A stretch of 64,000 nt of DNA, from contig CANMGT010000005.1 of assembly GCA_947497495.1 (NCBI GenBank), positions 124,001 to 188,000 of the forward strand, read 5' to 3'. Shown one piece after another: positions 1-7,411 of this stretch. A model generated the notes under the pieces. It ran no database searches and had not been told where the DNA came from. It saw only the letters and a program-made list of their open reading frames with translations. The DNA is from an uncultured Lentibacter sp. (GTDB lineage: Bacteria > Pseudomonadota > Alphaproteobacteria > Rhodobacterales > Rhodobacteraceae). The position numbers and the translations under genes are program-made. Each line of letters begins with the position of its first letter. The stretch's first letter is position 1.

Positions 1-381
1 ATTTGCACCCAGAACCTGATGCGGATCTTCGATGCCAAGACGGGCCCAAGCGCGTTCTTCGGGGCTGCCTATCGGCTTGGTTTCTCGCTCCCAGACTTTG
101 TCTTTTGACTGCTGGGCGTTCATTTCGGCCTCGGTTGTGCCGTCAAAGAAGTTCCATTTGAGGTTGTACTCGCGGATGTGGTCCTTGCAGAACCAGACAT
201 ACTCATCGAGCACGTCGGGGGCCTTTGGCGCGCGATACTTGCCTGCCTCTTCGCAGGCTTCATGCTCGCAAACTCGGGTCGAGGTTTCGGAGGCGCCAGA
301 CATGCCTCGGCGGCCGCGGGGGTTCTTCTTTTTGGCCGATGACACCGACATATCAAAACCGAACGGATCAGATTTTGTCAT
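1..381 (-). CDS. J-domain (DnaJ-family) protein, 3' part missing at window edge
   Basis: The reading frame starts at the ATG at 381 and stays open to base 1, so only the first 127 residues are present. The protein begins MTKSDPFGFDMSVSSAKKK, has a Cys pair in CEHEACEEAG, then the stretch KAPDVLDEYVWFCKDHIREY. It reaches EDPHQVLGAN at the edge, where a J domain would begin. From memory, Rhodobacterales DnaJ-like proteins share this N-terminal layout; the J domain itself lies outside the window. It is divergent from bolA across a short gap. The role is presumed to be a Hsp70 co-chaperone in the cytoplasm. The 3' end cannot be assessed. Confidence 0.72.
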   Translation of the reverse strand, partial: MTKSDPFGFDMSVSSAKKKNPRGRRGMSGASETSTRVCEHEACEEAGKYRAPKAPDVLDEYVWFCKDHIREYNLKWNFFDGTTEAEMNAQQSKDKVWERETKPIGSPEERAWARLGIEDPHQVLGAN

Positions 382-468
382 GGAAGACTCCCTTAGCGAG
401 TTTTACGAATATGGCTGGTGATATTACTCTATTTGGCGGAAGGTGAAAGGGGCAAAGGAGATAAAGTC

Positions 469-720
469 ATGCAAAAAGAAGCAGAAATTCGCGCAAGTCT
501 TGAGCGGGCTTTCGAGGTTCAAGAGCTTGAAGTTATTAATGAATCCTCTCAGCATGCTGGCCATGCTGGCGACGATGGCTCAGGCGAGAGCCATTTTCGG
601 GTCCGCCTGAAAACGCCCGAGTTTGCCGCGCTGAGCCGTGTCGCGCGTCACCGGGCGGTTCACAAAGCCTTGGGGCCACTCACGAGCGAGATTCATGCAC
701 TGGCGTTAGAGCTGTCTTGA
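469..720 (+). CDS. bolA: BolA family protein
   Basis: This 83-residue protein has the BolA layout: an N-terminal helix (EAEIRASLERAF), then EVINESSQHAGHAG, then SHFRVRLKTPEF and RVARHRAVHKAL. BolA proteins partner with monothiol glutaredoxins in Fe-S cluster and iron handling and can affect cell morphology. I chose the ATG at 469 because AAAGGAG sits eight bases upstream; a longer frame from 418 would add 17 residues that do not look like BolA. It is divergent from the J-domain gene. The family is clear, but which BolA subgroup it belongs to is not. Confidence 0.88.
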   Translation: MQKEAEIRASLERAFEVQELEVINESSQHAGHAGDDGSGESHFRVRLKTPEFAALSRVARHRAVHKALGPLTSEIHALALELS

Positions 721-725
721 GGAGG

Positions 726-1088
726 TCAGCTGCGCTCAGGCTCTTCCAAGTCACTGATTTCCGACGTGATTTCAGGCTCTTCATCGGCAGGCTCAGGCGG
801 TGAGACGGGGGCCACAGCAGGGGCCACAACGGGGGCGGCCGCAGCTTCAGGCTCCTCAAGCAGAATCGCTTTGCGGAAAACCAGCACCGAGCGGTAAACC
901 ACCGTGCTTGAGCGAAAGCCTGATTTCTCTTCCGAAGGCAGTGTTTCCGCGCGCAAAAACTCCCAGCCGCCCACGGCTTCGGCGTTCATAAGGTCTTGCA
1001 ATGCCAGAGAAAAACGATCCTCGGGTGTTTTGACACCCTTGGCTTTGGTGCCGCGCTTTGGTGCCGGAATGACTTTGTAATCGTACAC
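726..1088 (-). CDS. DUF4177 domain-containing protein
   Basis: This 120-residue protein starts with GTG, preceded by GAGGG at suitable spacing. Residues 1-75 (VYDYKVIPAPKRG, then NAEAVGGWEFLRAETLP and STVVYRSVLVFRK) match the small DUF4177 fold, in which a protein-length estimate is followed by a conserved Trp-Glu. Residues 78-120 form a Pro/Ala/Glu-rich acidic tail that is probably disordered. No function is established for the family in this setting. It ends five bases from the convergent bolA stop. Confidence 0.75.
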   Translation of the reverse strand: MYDYKVIPAPKRGTKAKGVKTPEDRFSLALQDLMNAEAVGGWEFLRAETLPSEEKSGFRSSTVVYRSVLVFRKAILLEEPEAAAAPVVAPAVAPVSPPEPADEEPEITSEISDLEEPERS

Positions 1089-1186
1089 TGCTGTGCCCTC
1101 ACTTTGCGTGTTTTAGCTCTCGGTTTCTAACAGCCCTGCGGCGCGGTATCCAGAGAGGTTAACGGCGAAAAACAGCCGTGCCTACG

Positions 1187-1209
1187 GTATGCAGCTACGT
1201 ATGCAGCTA
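1187..1209. repeat. short tandem direct repeat in intergenic DNA
   Basis: GTATGCAGCTA occurs at 1187-1197 and again at 1199-1209 (period 12), followed by related CGTGCAGAACGCGTGCATAC. It lies in the 180-base gap upstream of the DUF4177 gene and downstream of the thioesterase gene. The repeat could be a tandem protein-binding site for the DUF4177 promoter, but no known motif was recognised. Confidence 0.4.
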
Positions 1210-1268
1210 TCCGTGCAGAACGCGTGCATACATTTTGGCCAAAACCGACAGGTTAACGCGGCGTGCGC

Positions 1269-1742
1269 TTACCTGCGTTTGATGCCCATCGGGCGGCCTA
1301 TAAAACCGGGTGTCGGCAAGTCACGGTGCTCGGCCATGAGCTCTTCAACCTGCGTGAGAATATTCGCAGGCATCGGTGCGACGCGGGGGCCGCTCTGGTC
1401 AACGTGGAGCATGAGGCCTTCGCCCTGCGCCGAGACCCAGCCGTCTTCGTGCACTAACTCTTGGGCAAAGTGCAGGCGCTTCTCGTCATAGTCGAGCAGT
1501 TGGAACGTGGCTTGCAAGCGGTCGCCCTCATGCACTTCGCGAATGTAGCGGATGTGATACTCGGCGGAGTATGTCGTGCACCCCGTCTTTTCGCGGTAGT
1601 CGGTGCCAAAGCCAAACTGCAACCAAAGCTCGTCAACGCCTTCGTCCATCAGCACGTTGTAATAGGCCATGTTGAGGTGGCCGTTATAGTCGATCCATTC
1701 AGGGCGGACTGTCATCAACGACGAGATGAAGGGTTTGCTCAT
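1269..1742 (-). CDS. hot-dog fold acyl-CoA thioesterase family protein
   Basis: The 157-residue protein carries VRPEWIDYNGHLNMAYYNVLMDEGVDEL near the N terminus. This is the Asp/Gly-His signature of the 4-hydroxybenzoyl-CoA thioesterase branch of hot-dog enzymes; the Asp of WID is the likely catalytic acid. The downstream segment YHIRYIREVHEGDRL also fits. Related proteins act as thioesterases in carnitine/betaine degradation (betainyl-CoA thioesterase type), but no carnitine genes are nearby, so the substrate is open. It starts eight bases after the stop of the membrane-protein gene and is probably co-transcribed with it. Confidence 0.82.
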   Translation of the reverse strand: MSKPFISSLMTVRPEWIDYNGHLNMAYYNVLMDEGVDELWLQFGFGTDYREKTGCTTYSAEYHIRYIREVHEGDRLQATFQLLDYDEKRLHFAQELVHEDGWVSAQGEGLMLHVDQSGPRVAPMPANILTQVEELMAEHRDLPTPGFIGRPMGIKRR

Positions 1743-1750
1743 AAGGCCTC

Positions 1751-2164
1751 TCAGAAAGGTTTGAAAACGACAGTCGCCAGTATTGCCAGAACGACGAAAA
1801 CAGAGATTTCGTTAAAGACGCGCAAGTAAAAGTCGCTTTCGCGAAACTCGCCGCGGCGGGCACGTATAACAAGCATGCCTGTCCAGACGTAATGCGCGCC
1901 TAGCAGCGAGACGAGGGCGAGTTTCAGCCAGACCCAAGGCGCAAAACTCCAGACCTGCCAGCCAAGGTAAAGGCCCGTCAGAATGCCGATAACAGCAAGG
2001 CCGGCGGAAAAGCGGTAAAGCCTGACGGTCAGGTCTCCGGTCGGGCCGAACTCACCGAGTTGGGCATATTCGCGCTTCCAGAAAATCAGGGCGCGCGGCA
2101 CGGCGAAGACAGATGTCATCCAGCCCATGACGCAAAGAAGATGTATAACGATGATCCAGTTCAT
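1751..2164 (-). CDS. HemJ/CopD-like integral membrane protein
   Basis: This 137-residue protein begins MNWIIVIHLLCVMGWMTSVF and contains four hydrophobic stretches separated by short charged turns (ALIFWKREY, IRARRGEFRESD). The N-terminal His in a membrane helix and the PRALIFWK turn resemble the HemJ/UPF0093 group (oxygen-dependent protoporphyrinogen oxidase) and the related CopD domain. Which of the two applies cannot be settled here. A longer in-frame extension to 2314 runs through the GC-rich hairpin and is not credible. It is followed closely by the thioesterase gene. Confidence 0.72.
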   Translation of the reverse strand: MNWIIVIHLLCVMGWMTSVFAVPRALIFWKREYAQLGEFGPTGDLTVRLYRFSAGLAVIGILTGLYLGWQVWSFAPWVWLKLALVSLLGAHYVWTGMLVIRARRGEFRESDFYLRVFNEISVFVVLAILATVVFKPF

Positions 2165-2249
2165 GCGTCGTTGATGCCTTTGCGCGCGGCCAAGTTCAAG
2201 CTTGATCAGGGGTTTGTCGCTTTTGACGCAGCGGCCTGTTGTAAAGTGA

Positions 2250-2287
2250 GGGGGCGGGGCCGAGGCGTTAGCCTCGGCCCCGCCCCC
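2250..2287 (-). terminator. GC-rich perfect hairpin between gatB and the HemJ/CopD-like gene
   Basis: Two perfect 17-base arms, 2250-2266 and 2271-2287, flank a four-base GTTA loop. All three genes around it run on the minus strand; the hairpin lies 43 bases after the gatB stop and 86 bases before the next start. No T-run follows it, so it may act as a factor-assisted terminator, an mRNA-end stabiliser or a dispersed palindrome. Confidence 0.6.
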
Positions 2288-2329
2288 GGGGCGACGCGCG
2301 TTAGCGCGGCGCAATCCTTCACATAAGCT

Positions 2330-3841
2330 TTAGCCCAGTTTGGCTTGCACCAGTTCGTTGACGGCTTTCGGGTTGGCCTTGCCGCCCGTTGCCTTCATCA
2401 CCTGTCCGACAAACCAGCCAGCGAGTTTCGGGTTCTCGCGGGCTTTTTCCACCTGCGCGGGGTTGGCCGCGATAATTTCGTCGAGCGCTGCTTCAATCGC
2501 GCCGGTGTCTGTCACCTGCTTCATGCCGCGTGCTTCGACGATCTCGGCAGGCTCGCCGCCCTCGGTATAGACGATCTCGAACAGGTCTTTCGCGATCTTG
2601 CCGGAAATCGTGTCGGCTGCGATCAGGTCAATGATGCCGCCGAGTTGCGCGGGGGAAACGGGGCTTTCCGTGATGTCTTTGTCGGCGTCTTTTTTCAGAC
2701 GGCCAAACAACTCGTTGATCACCCAGTTCGCACTCATTTTGCCGTCGCGGCCCGTGGCCACAGCTTCAAAGTAGCTCGCGTTGTCGACTTCGGCGGTCAG
2801 CACCGAGGCGTCGTATTCTGTCAGGCCGTAGTCGCCCATAAAACGGGCGCGTTTGGCGTCTGGCAGCTCGGGCAGGCTGGCTTTGATCTCGTCAACCCAG
2901 TCTTGTTCGATGATCAGCGGCAAGAGGTCAGGGTCGGGGAAGTAGCGGTAGTCGTGCGCTTCTTCTTTTGAGCGCATCGAGCGCGTCTCGCCCTTGTCTG
3001 GGTCGTAAAGCCTTGTTTCCTGGTCAATCTCGCCGCCGTCTTCCAGAATTTTGATCTGGCGGCGCGCTTCATAGTCGATCGCGGCCTGAATGAAGCGCAT
3101 CGAGTTCATGTTTTTGATCTCGCAGCGGGTGCCGAGGTGTGAGAAATCCTGCGTCTCAAAATATTTCTCGTATTGGCCCGGACGGCAGACCGAGACGTTC
3201 ACGTCAGCACGCAGGCTGCCGCTTTGCATGTCACCGTTGCATGTGCCGAGGTAGCGCAGGATCTGGCGCAGTTTCACCACATAGGCGGCGGCTTCTTCCG
3301 GCCCGCGAATGTCGGGGCGCGAGACGATCTCCATCAGCGCAACACCTGTGCGGTTGAGGTCAACGAAGCTCATGTTCGGATCCATATCGTGGATCGACTT
3401 GCCCGCGTCCTGCTCAAGGTGGATGCGCTCGATGCGTACGTTGCGCGCCACACCCGGCCCCATGTCGACGAGGATTTCGCCTTCGCCGACGATCGGCTCG
3501 TAGAGCTGAGAAATCTGGTAGCCTTGCGGCAGGTCGGGGTAGAAGTAGTTCTTCCGGTCAAAGGCTGATTTGAGGTGGATTTCGGCGTTCAGGCCAAGCC
3601 CCGTGCGCACCGCTTGCTCGACGCAAAACTCGTTGATGACGGGCAGCATGCCGGGCATGGCAGCGTCAACGAAGGCGACGTTGGCGTTTGGCTCTGCGCC
3701 AAACTTGGTGGAGGCCCCCGAGAAAAGCTTGGAGTTCGAACTCACCTGCGCATGGACTTCCATGCCAATGACAAGTTCCCAATCGTGCTTTGCGCCAGCG
3801 ATTACCTTGGGTTTGGGTGTTTCATAGCTTAGGTCGAGCAT
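2330..3841 (-). CDS. gatB: aspartyl/glutamyl-tRNA amidotransferase subunit B
   Basis: The 503-residue protein is GatB of the GatCAB complex, which converts mischarged Glu-tRNA(Gln) and Asp-tRNA(Asn) to Gln-tRNA and Asn-tRNA in the cytoplasm. Hallmarks are [12 protein letters not shown] at the start, [50 protein letters not shown], and the YqeY-like C-terminal domain ending NELVQAKLG. The ATG at 3841 ([10 protein letters not shown]) is preceded by GAGAGGA nine bases upstream, so the six-residue extension to 3859 was dropped. gatA and gatC are not adjacent, a common arrangement in this order. Confidence 0.97.
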   Translation of the reverse strand: MLDLSYETPKPKVIAGAKHDWELVIGMEVHAQVSSNSKLFSGASTKFGAEPNANVAFVDAAMPGMLPVINEFCVEQAVRTGLGLNAEIHLKSAFDRKNYFYPDLPQGYQISQLYEPIVGEGEILVDMGPGVARNVRIERIHLEQDAGKSIHDMDPNMSFVDLNRTGVALMEIVSRPDIRGPEEAAAYVVKLRQILRYLGTCNGDMQSGSLRADVNVSVCRPGQYEKYFETQDFSHLGTRCEIKNMNSMRFIQAAIDYEARRQIKILEDGGEIDQETRLYDPDKGETRSMRSKEEAHDYRYFPDPDLLPLIIEQDWVDEIKASLPELPDAKRARFMGDYGLTEYDASVLTAEVDNASYFEAVATGRDGKMSANWVINELFGRLKKDADKDITESPVSPAQLGGIIDLIAADTISGKIAKDLFEIVYTEGGEPAEIVEARGMKQVTDTGAIEAALDEIIAANPAQVEKARENPKLAGWFVGQVMKATGGKANPKAVNELVQAKLG

Positions 3842-3940
3842 GGCCGAACGTCCTCTCATCAGATCAAGGGCGTTTTAGGACAGCGTGCAAGGCTCGGCAA
3901 GGGCATTGCGCGTGGTTTTGCATGCTACCGGGCTTGCAAG

Positions 3941-5251
3941 CTAGCTCTCGGGAATGAGGTTGAGGCCTCCGCGGCCAAAGTCGAGCGTAAAGCCCGAGCG
4001 CAGCTCGCTCACGAAATTCGCGGCAATCGCGTTGCGCGCGGCGTCGTGGCCCTTGCGCAGTAGGGCGCTGCGGGGCGGTAGGAAAACGCCGGGGTTTGGC
4101 CCGAGATCAGCTTCGGCCCAGAGCAACGGGTGCAATTCTTTGAGGTTGTCGCGCAGGATGTTGTCAAACAGCCCGTGAATGGCTGCGCGCACTTCGCGCA
4201 CGACGTCGGGGGCCTCGATGGGCGTACGCGCGGGCGACATTGTGATGCCGGTATAGGCCGCCAGAAGGTTCGCGATATGTTGGTCGGGTTGCAGGTAAAG
4301 AATGTCGCGTAACCCGTCGAGGAAGAAGTCAACGTCAAGCGCGCGGGCGGCGCCTTGGTCAACCCGCAGTGCGTCAAGGTAAACCCAGGCATAGCCGCCG
4401 TTGCCCCATGTGTTTTGCCCGCGTCCGGCGGTGCGGCGGGCTTCCAGCTCGAGCGCGTCATAGGAGCCAAACCAACGTGGCAGCAGCAGGTTGCCAAGCG
4501 TACGCATCGGCGCGACGTTGACAGGGTTTAGGTCAATCAGGCGCTCATAGGCGTCGCCGATCTGTAGCGCGGGCTGGGGGTGCGCAACAACAAGGCTGCA
4601 ACGCGCCCCTGCCAGAAGCGGCGAGACTTGGGATGTCTTCTTGAAGCTTTCCAAAATTTCCTGAGCGCGGGAGAAATGCGCTTCAAAGAGCTTCTGGTTG
4701 CGTTCGGGGATCTCATGCGTCCAGTCGGTGCCGCGCCACGACCAGCCGATGTCCATATGCGCTTGGGCCACAACGGCGGCGATCGCGTAGTCGTCGGGGA
4801 ACTCAGAGAGCACGCTTTCAAGCGCTTCGATGCCCTCAAGGTTGGGGCTGAAACCGTCAGCTATAGCTTGTTCGGCGGCCAGAACAACGTCGGTGCGCGC
4901 CCCGACGCTGAGCAGGTCAGCATGGGGCATGCCGCAATGTGTGGCGACTTTGCGATTGTCGGCGCCGCGCATCTCGCGGCTCAATTCTTCCCAACGCTCC
5001 TGACGCGACAGAAACTGCCCCCGGTCTTGGACGCGCACGCGGCAGCTTTCTTCGGCGGGGTCTTCCGAGAGGGGCAAGACGAGTTGCCGCTCCAGCGCGT
5101 CCGCGAAGAGGCGGGCGGAGGTTTGGGCTGTCGGGCTACCTTCGGTTGGCTCGTTAGGGTTCATCTTGGCGTTTGTCTTAGCCTGCGCAGATCGGCCGAG
5201 GCTGTCGCGAGCCTGTTGGGCGAGGCCGGGCAGGTTAGACAAAAGAGCCAT
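3941..5251 (-). CDS. conserved hypothetical protein, possibly helical-repeat
   Basis: This 436-residue protein was not assigned to a family. It begins MALLSNLPGLAQQARDSLGR and has an Arg/Glu-rich middle (QERWEELSREMR). It then has a long run of amphipathic helices (ALESVLSEFPDDYAIAAVVAQAHMDIGW, AYERLIDLNPVNVAPMRTLGNLL, DILYLQPDQHIANLLAAY) whose spacing recalls tetratricopeptide-like pairs. There is no signal peptide or membrane segment. An in-frame extension to 5680 overlaps the divergent lytic transglycosylase gene and is rejected. The gene is divergent from the transglycosylase over about 200 bases. No function is proposed. Confidence 0.7.
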   Translation of the reverse strand: MALLSNLPGLAQQARDSLGRSAQAKTNAKMNPNEPTEGSPTAQTSARLFADALERQLVLPLSEDPAEESCRVRVQDRGQFLSRQERWEELSREMRGADNRKVATHCGMPHADLLSVGARTDVVLAAEQAIADGFSPNLEGIEALESVLSEFPDDYAIAAVVAQAHMDIGWSWRGTDWTHEIPERNQKLFEAHFSRAQEILESFKKTSQVSPLLAGARCSLVVAHPQPALQIGDAYERLIDLNPVNVAPMRTLGNLLLPRWFGSYDALELEARRTAGRGQNTWGNGGYAWVYLDALRVDQGAARALDVDFFLDGLRDILYLQPDQHIANLLAAYTGITMSPARTPIEAPDVVREVRAAIHGLFDNILRDNLKELHPLLWAEADLGPNPGVFLPPRSALLRKGHDAARNAIAANFVSELRSGFTLDFGRGGLNLIPES

Positions 5252-5455
5252 GTTGGAATCCGTTTCTAAGATTTGTTTTTCGATCGGTGTTGCTTTCGTT
5301 GTGGCGGGGTATTCGGGCCAAAAAGCGGCAGCTCTCGGCCTATATTCGGGTAAACCAAGCACTTTCTTGCGCACTGTCTTCATCGGCGAAACAATGCGTC
5401 TTTGATGCGGGTTAATATTGCAAATCTCATGTAAATCGGGTTCATTCCGCACGTT

Positions 5456-6430
5456 ATGGGGAATCTGCTTAACAAATTCTTGGCGCGTAGCGTTTTTTTG
5501 ACCAGTGCCATATCTGCCGTTGTTTTGGTCTGCGCGCCTGCGGTTGCCGAAACAGGGGCTGTTGAGGCAGAGGCGATCGCTGCGCAAACGATGACGCTTA
5601 TCGCGCCCAAGGCTGCGGAAGCCGTTCAGACCGAAGATGCGCCGGTCACTGTACCAGCCATTGTCGAAGCCGCAGTGCACCTACCGGCGCGCGCGGGCAT
5701 TGAGGCGCAATCCGAAGGGGCTGATGACGTAAGCCCGCCGGGGCCGGAGTTTGCCAAAATCCGCCCGCAAGCGCGCAAGTCTGACTATGCCTCCGTGCAG
5801 GTTGCGTTTTTGGGCAAGGTGCGCCCACGGGTGCGGCCCTATATACTGCCCAAAACCCGTTGGGAGCACAGGCCCGGCAGCAAAGCCTGGACCAAAGCCG
5901 CCATGCAGGCGGTTCTGTCACACGGGCGGCCCTTGGTGAAAACCGTGCCGAGCGACTACATGACATGGTGCCCCGCCTATAAAGAAAACGACGAATACAA
6001 GCGCGCGATGTTTTGGGTCGGCTTTATGTCGGCACTGGCCAAACACGAGAGCACCTACCGCCAGGATGCTGTCGGCGGCGGCGGGCTTTGGTATGGGTTG
6101 CTGCAAATTTTGCCTTCCACGGCAAGGCTTTACAAGTGCAAGGCCAAGACGGGCGAGGCGCTCAAGAATGGCGCTGACAACCTGACATGCGCGACGCGGA
6201 TCATGACAAAGACTGTCCCGCGCGACCAGATCATCCACGGGTTTTTCCCCGGCCAGAAGCACAAGTATCGCGGCATAACCCAAGACTGGGGGCCAATGCA
6301 CGCTAGCAAGAAACGCAATGAAATGTCGGCTTGGACGCGCAAGCAGTCTTACTGCGTTTCACAGCGCTCGTTGCGGCCCAAGTTGCGGCCTGAGGGCCTT
6401 GGTGCGCGCACAGGCAACACAGACGCTTAA
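5456..6430 (+). CDS. secreted lytic transglycosylase (SLT domain)
   Basis: The 324-residue protein has an N-terminal signal peptide (hydrophobic residues 13-30, cleavage likely near AVAET). A low-complexity Ala/Glu linker runs to about residue 100, and the catalytic domain covers about 145-300. ALAKHESTYRQDAVGGGG carries the expected catalytic Glu (E198), followed by YGLLQILPSTARLYKC in place of the usual GLMQ motif. Three or more Cys residues suggest a disulfide. It would cleave peptidoglycan glycan strands in the periplasm. The substrate-motif divergence (GLLQI) makes it an atypical member. Confidence 0.85.
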   Translation: MGNLLNKFLARSVFLTSAISAVVLVCAPAVAETGAVEAEAIAAQTMTLIAPKAAEAVQTEDAPVTVPAIVEAAVHLPARAGIEAQSEGADDVSPPGPEFAKIRPQARKSDYASVQVAFLGKVRPRVRPYILPKTRWEHRPGSKAWTKAAMQAVLSHGRPLVKTVPSDYMTWCPAYKENDEYKRAMFWVGFMSALAKHESTYRQDAVGGGGLWYGLLQILPSTARLYKCKAKTGEALKNGADNLTCATRIMTKTVPRDQIIHGFFPGQKHKYRGITQDWGPMHASKKRNEMSAWTRKQSYCVSQRSLRPKLRPEGLGARTGNTDA

Positions 6431-6861
6431 CCGATCAGCGAGAAGTGGTGCCGCTCTGTCGCGATCCCGAAGGATTTGAGCGCCTCCTCCAGCGCCATAT
6501 GCGGCGGGGTGCAGGCGTGGGGCAGACGCAGCTTGCGCCCGTCTTTCAAAAACAGCGTGACCTTCACCGACAGATCAAGCCGCGTGTCAAACCGCACCCG
6601 CAAAACCAGCGCGAGCGGTAGCTCGTCGTTCACTGTCGGCGTGCTCCAGCTCATGTGCTGCGGCGTGAGCGTAAAACTCGAGAGCGGATCGGTGATAAAC
6701 TCCCAAAGGGCAGGCAAGGTGAAAAGCGCCAGCGCCAGCGCGATCCACGGGTTGAGGCTGATAAAGGCGATTAGCAGCGCCAGCACAGCGTAAACCGATG
6801 TGAGCGCCAGCAGCGCCGCTCTTGAGCGCCCCCGCGTGTGATGCTCAAGCAGCGTGCTCAT
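6427..6861 (-). CDS. conserved hypothetical membrane protein
   Basis: This 144-residue protein begins MSTLLEHHTRGRSRAALLAL. Two closely spaced hydrophobic helices (about residues 15-35 and 37-55) precede a soluble beta-rich domain with LPLALVLRVRFDTRLDLSVKV and KDGRKLRLPHACTPP. The architecture, two membrane helices followed by a small cytoplasmic domain, resembles PH-like membrane proteins, but I cannot assign it. Its ATG overlaps the stop of the upstream gene as ATGA, so it is translationally coupled as the last gene of the pepN operon. It ends four bases into the convergent transglycosylase gene. Confidence 0.75.
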   Translation of the reverse strand: MSTLLEHHTRGRSRAALLALTSVYAVLALLIAFISLNPWIALALALFTLPALWEFITDPLSSFTLTPQHMSWSTPTVNDELPLALVLRVRFDTRLDLSVKVTLFLKDGRKLRLPHACTPPHMALEEALKSFGIATERHHFSLIG

Positions 6862-7406
6862 CTGATCTTGAAGGCGCGTTTCACATCTTCCAGCGCTTCG
6901 ATTTGCTTGCTGTTGAGGCTGCCGCCCGTTGTTTGCCCGCCCGTTGCTTGTCCGAGTGTGCCTGAAACAACCGTCAGCAGGGGCGTGAAGCTGGCCGCGC
7001 CCTCCATGCGGAAAAGCTTGCGGGACAGCCTCGCGATGGCTGGATCGGCGCCTCCACATTCGTTCACCATCCAGCGGCCCAGAATGCACAGCTCGTCGGC
7101 ATCATCCTTGCTGAGGTTGAGTGTCTTTGACATTTGCCAGGCGAGGGCTTCACGCTGCTCCGAGGTGGGCAGATCATCAAGCTCAAGAAACGCCGAGGCG
7201 ATGCCTGCAATGGCGATGTTTGCATCTTCGATGCTTTCGGCGGGGTGCAGGTTTGTCTGGCGGCGAAAGCCGAAGCGGCGCGCGGCGAGGCGCACGTCGT
7301 TTGCCATATCGAGCAGCTCTGTTGCGGCATTGGCCGCATTGCGGGCGCGCAGGGCGAAAAACAACACACCGGAAATCGCGGCGATGACGGCAAGAATGAC
7401 GGGCAT
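6858..7406 (-). CDS. conserved hypothetical protein with N-terminal membrane anchor
   Basis: The 182-residue protein opens with a single hydrophobic helix (VILAVIAAISGVLFFAL). A soluble helical region follows, containing ELLDMANDVRLAARRFGFRRQTNLHPAESIEDANIA and a second half QREALAWQMSKTLNLSKDDADEL. There are no catalytic motifs. It starts five bases after the pepN stop and overlaps the next gene by four bases, so the three genes form one operon. From memory this pair of hypothetical genes recurs downstream of pepN in Rhodobacterales, but that was not checked. Confidence 0.75.
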   Translation of the reverse strand: MPVILAVIAAISGVLFFALRARNAANAATELLDMANDVRLAARRFGFRRQTNLHPAESIEDANIAIAGIASAFLELDDLPTSEQREALAWQMSKTLNLSKDDADELCILGRWMVNECGGADPAIARLSRKLFRMEGAASFTPLLTVVSGTLGQATGGQTTGGSLNSKQIEALEDVKRAFKIR

Positions 7407-7411
7407 AAAAC

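Noticed and set aside
5252..5680. Upstream extension of the 436-residue hypothetical protein
   Set aside because: It overlaps the signal-peptide region of the transglycosylase gene on the opposite strand and has no similarity to a folded domain.
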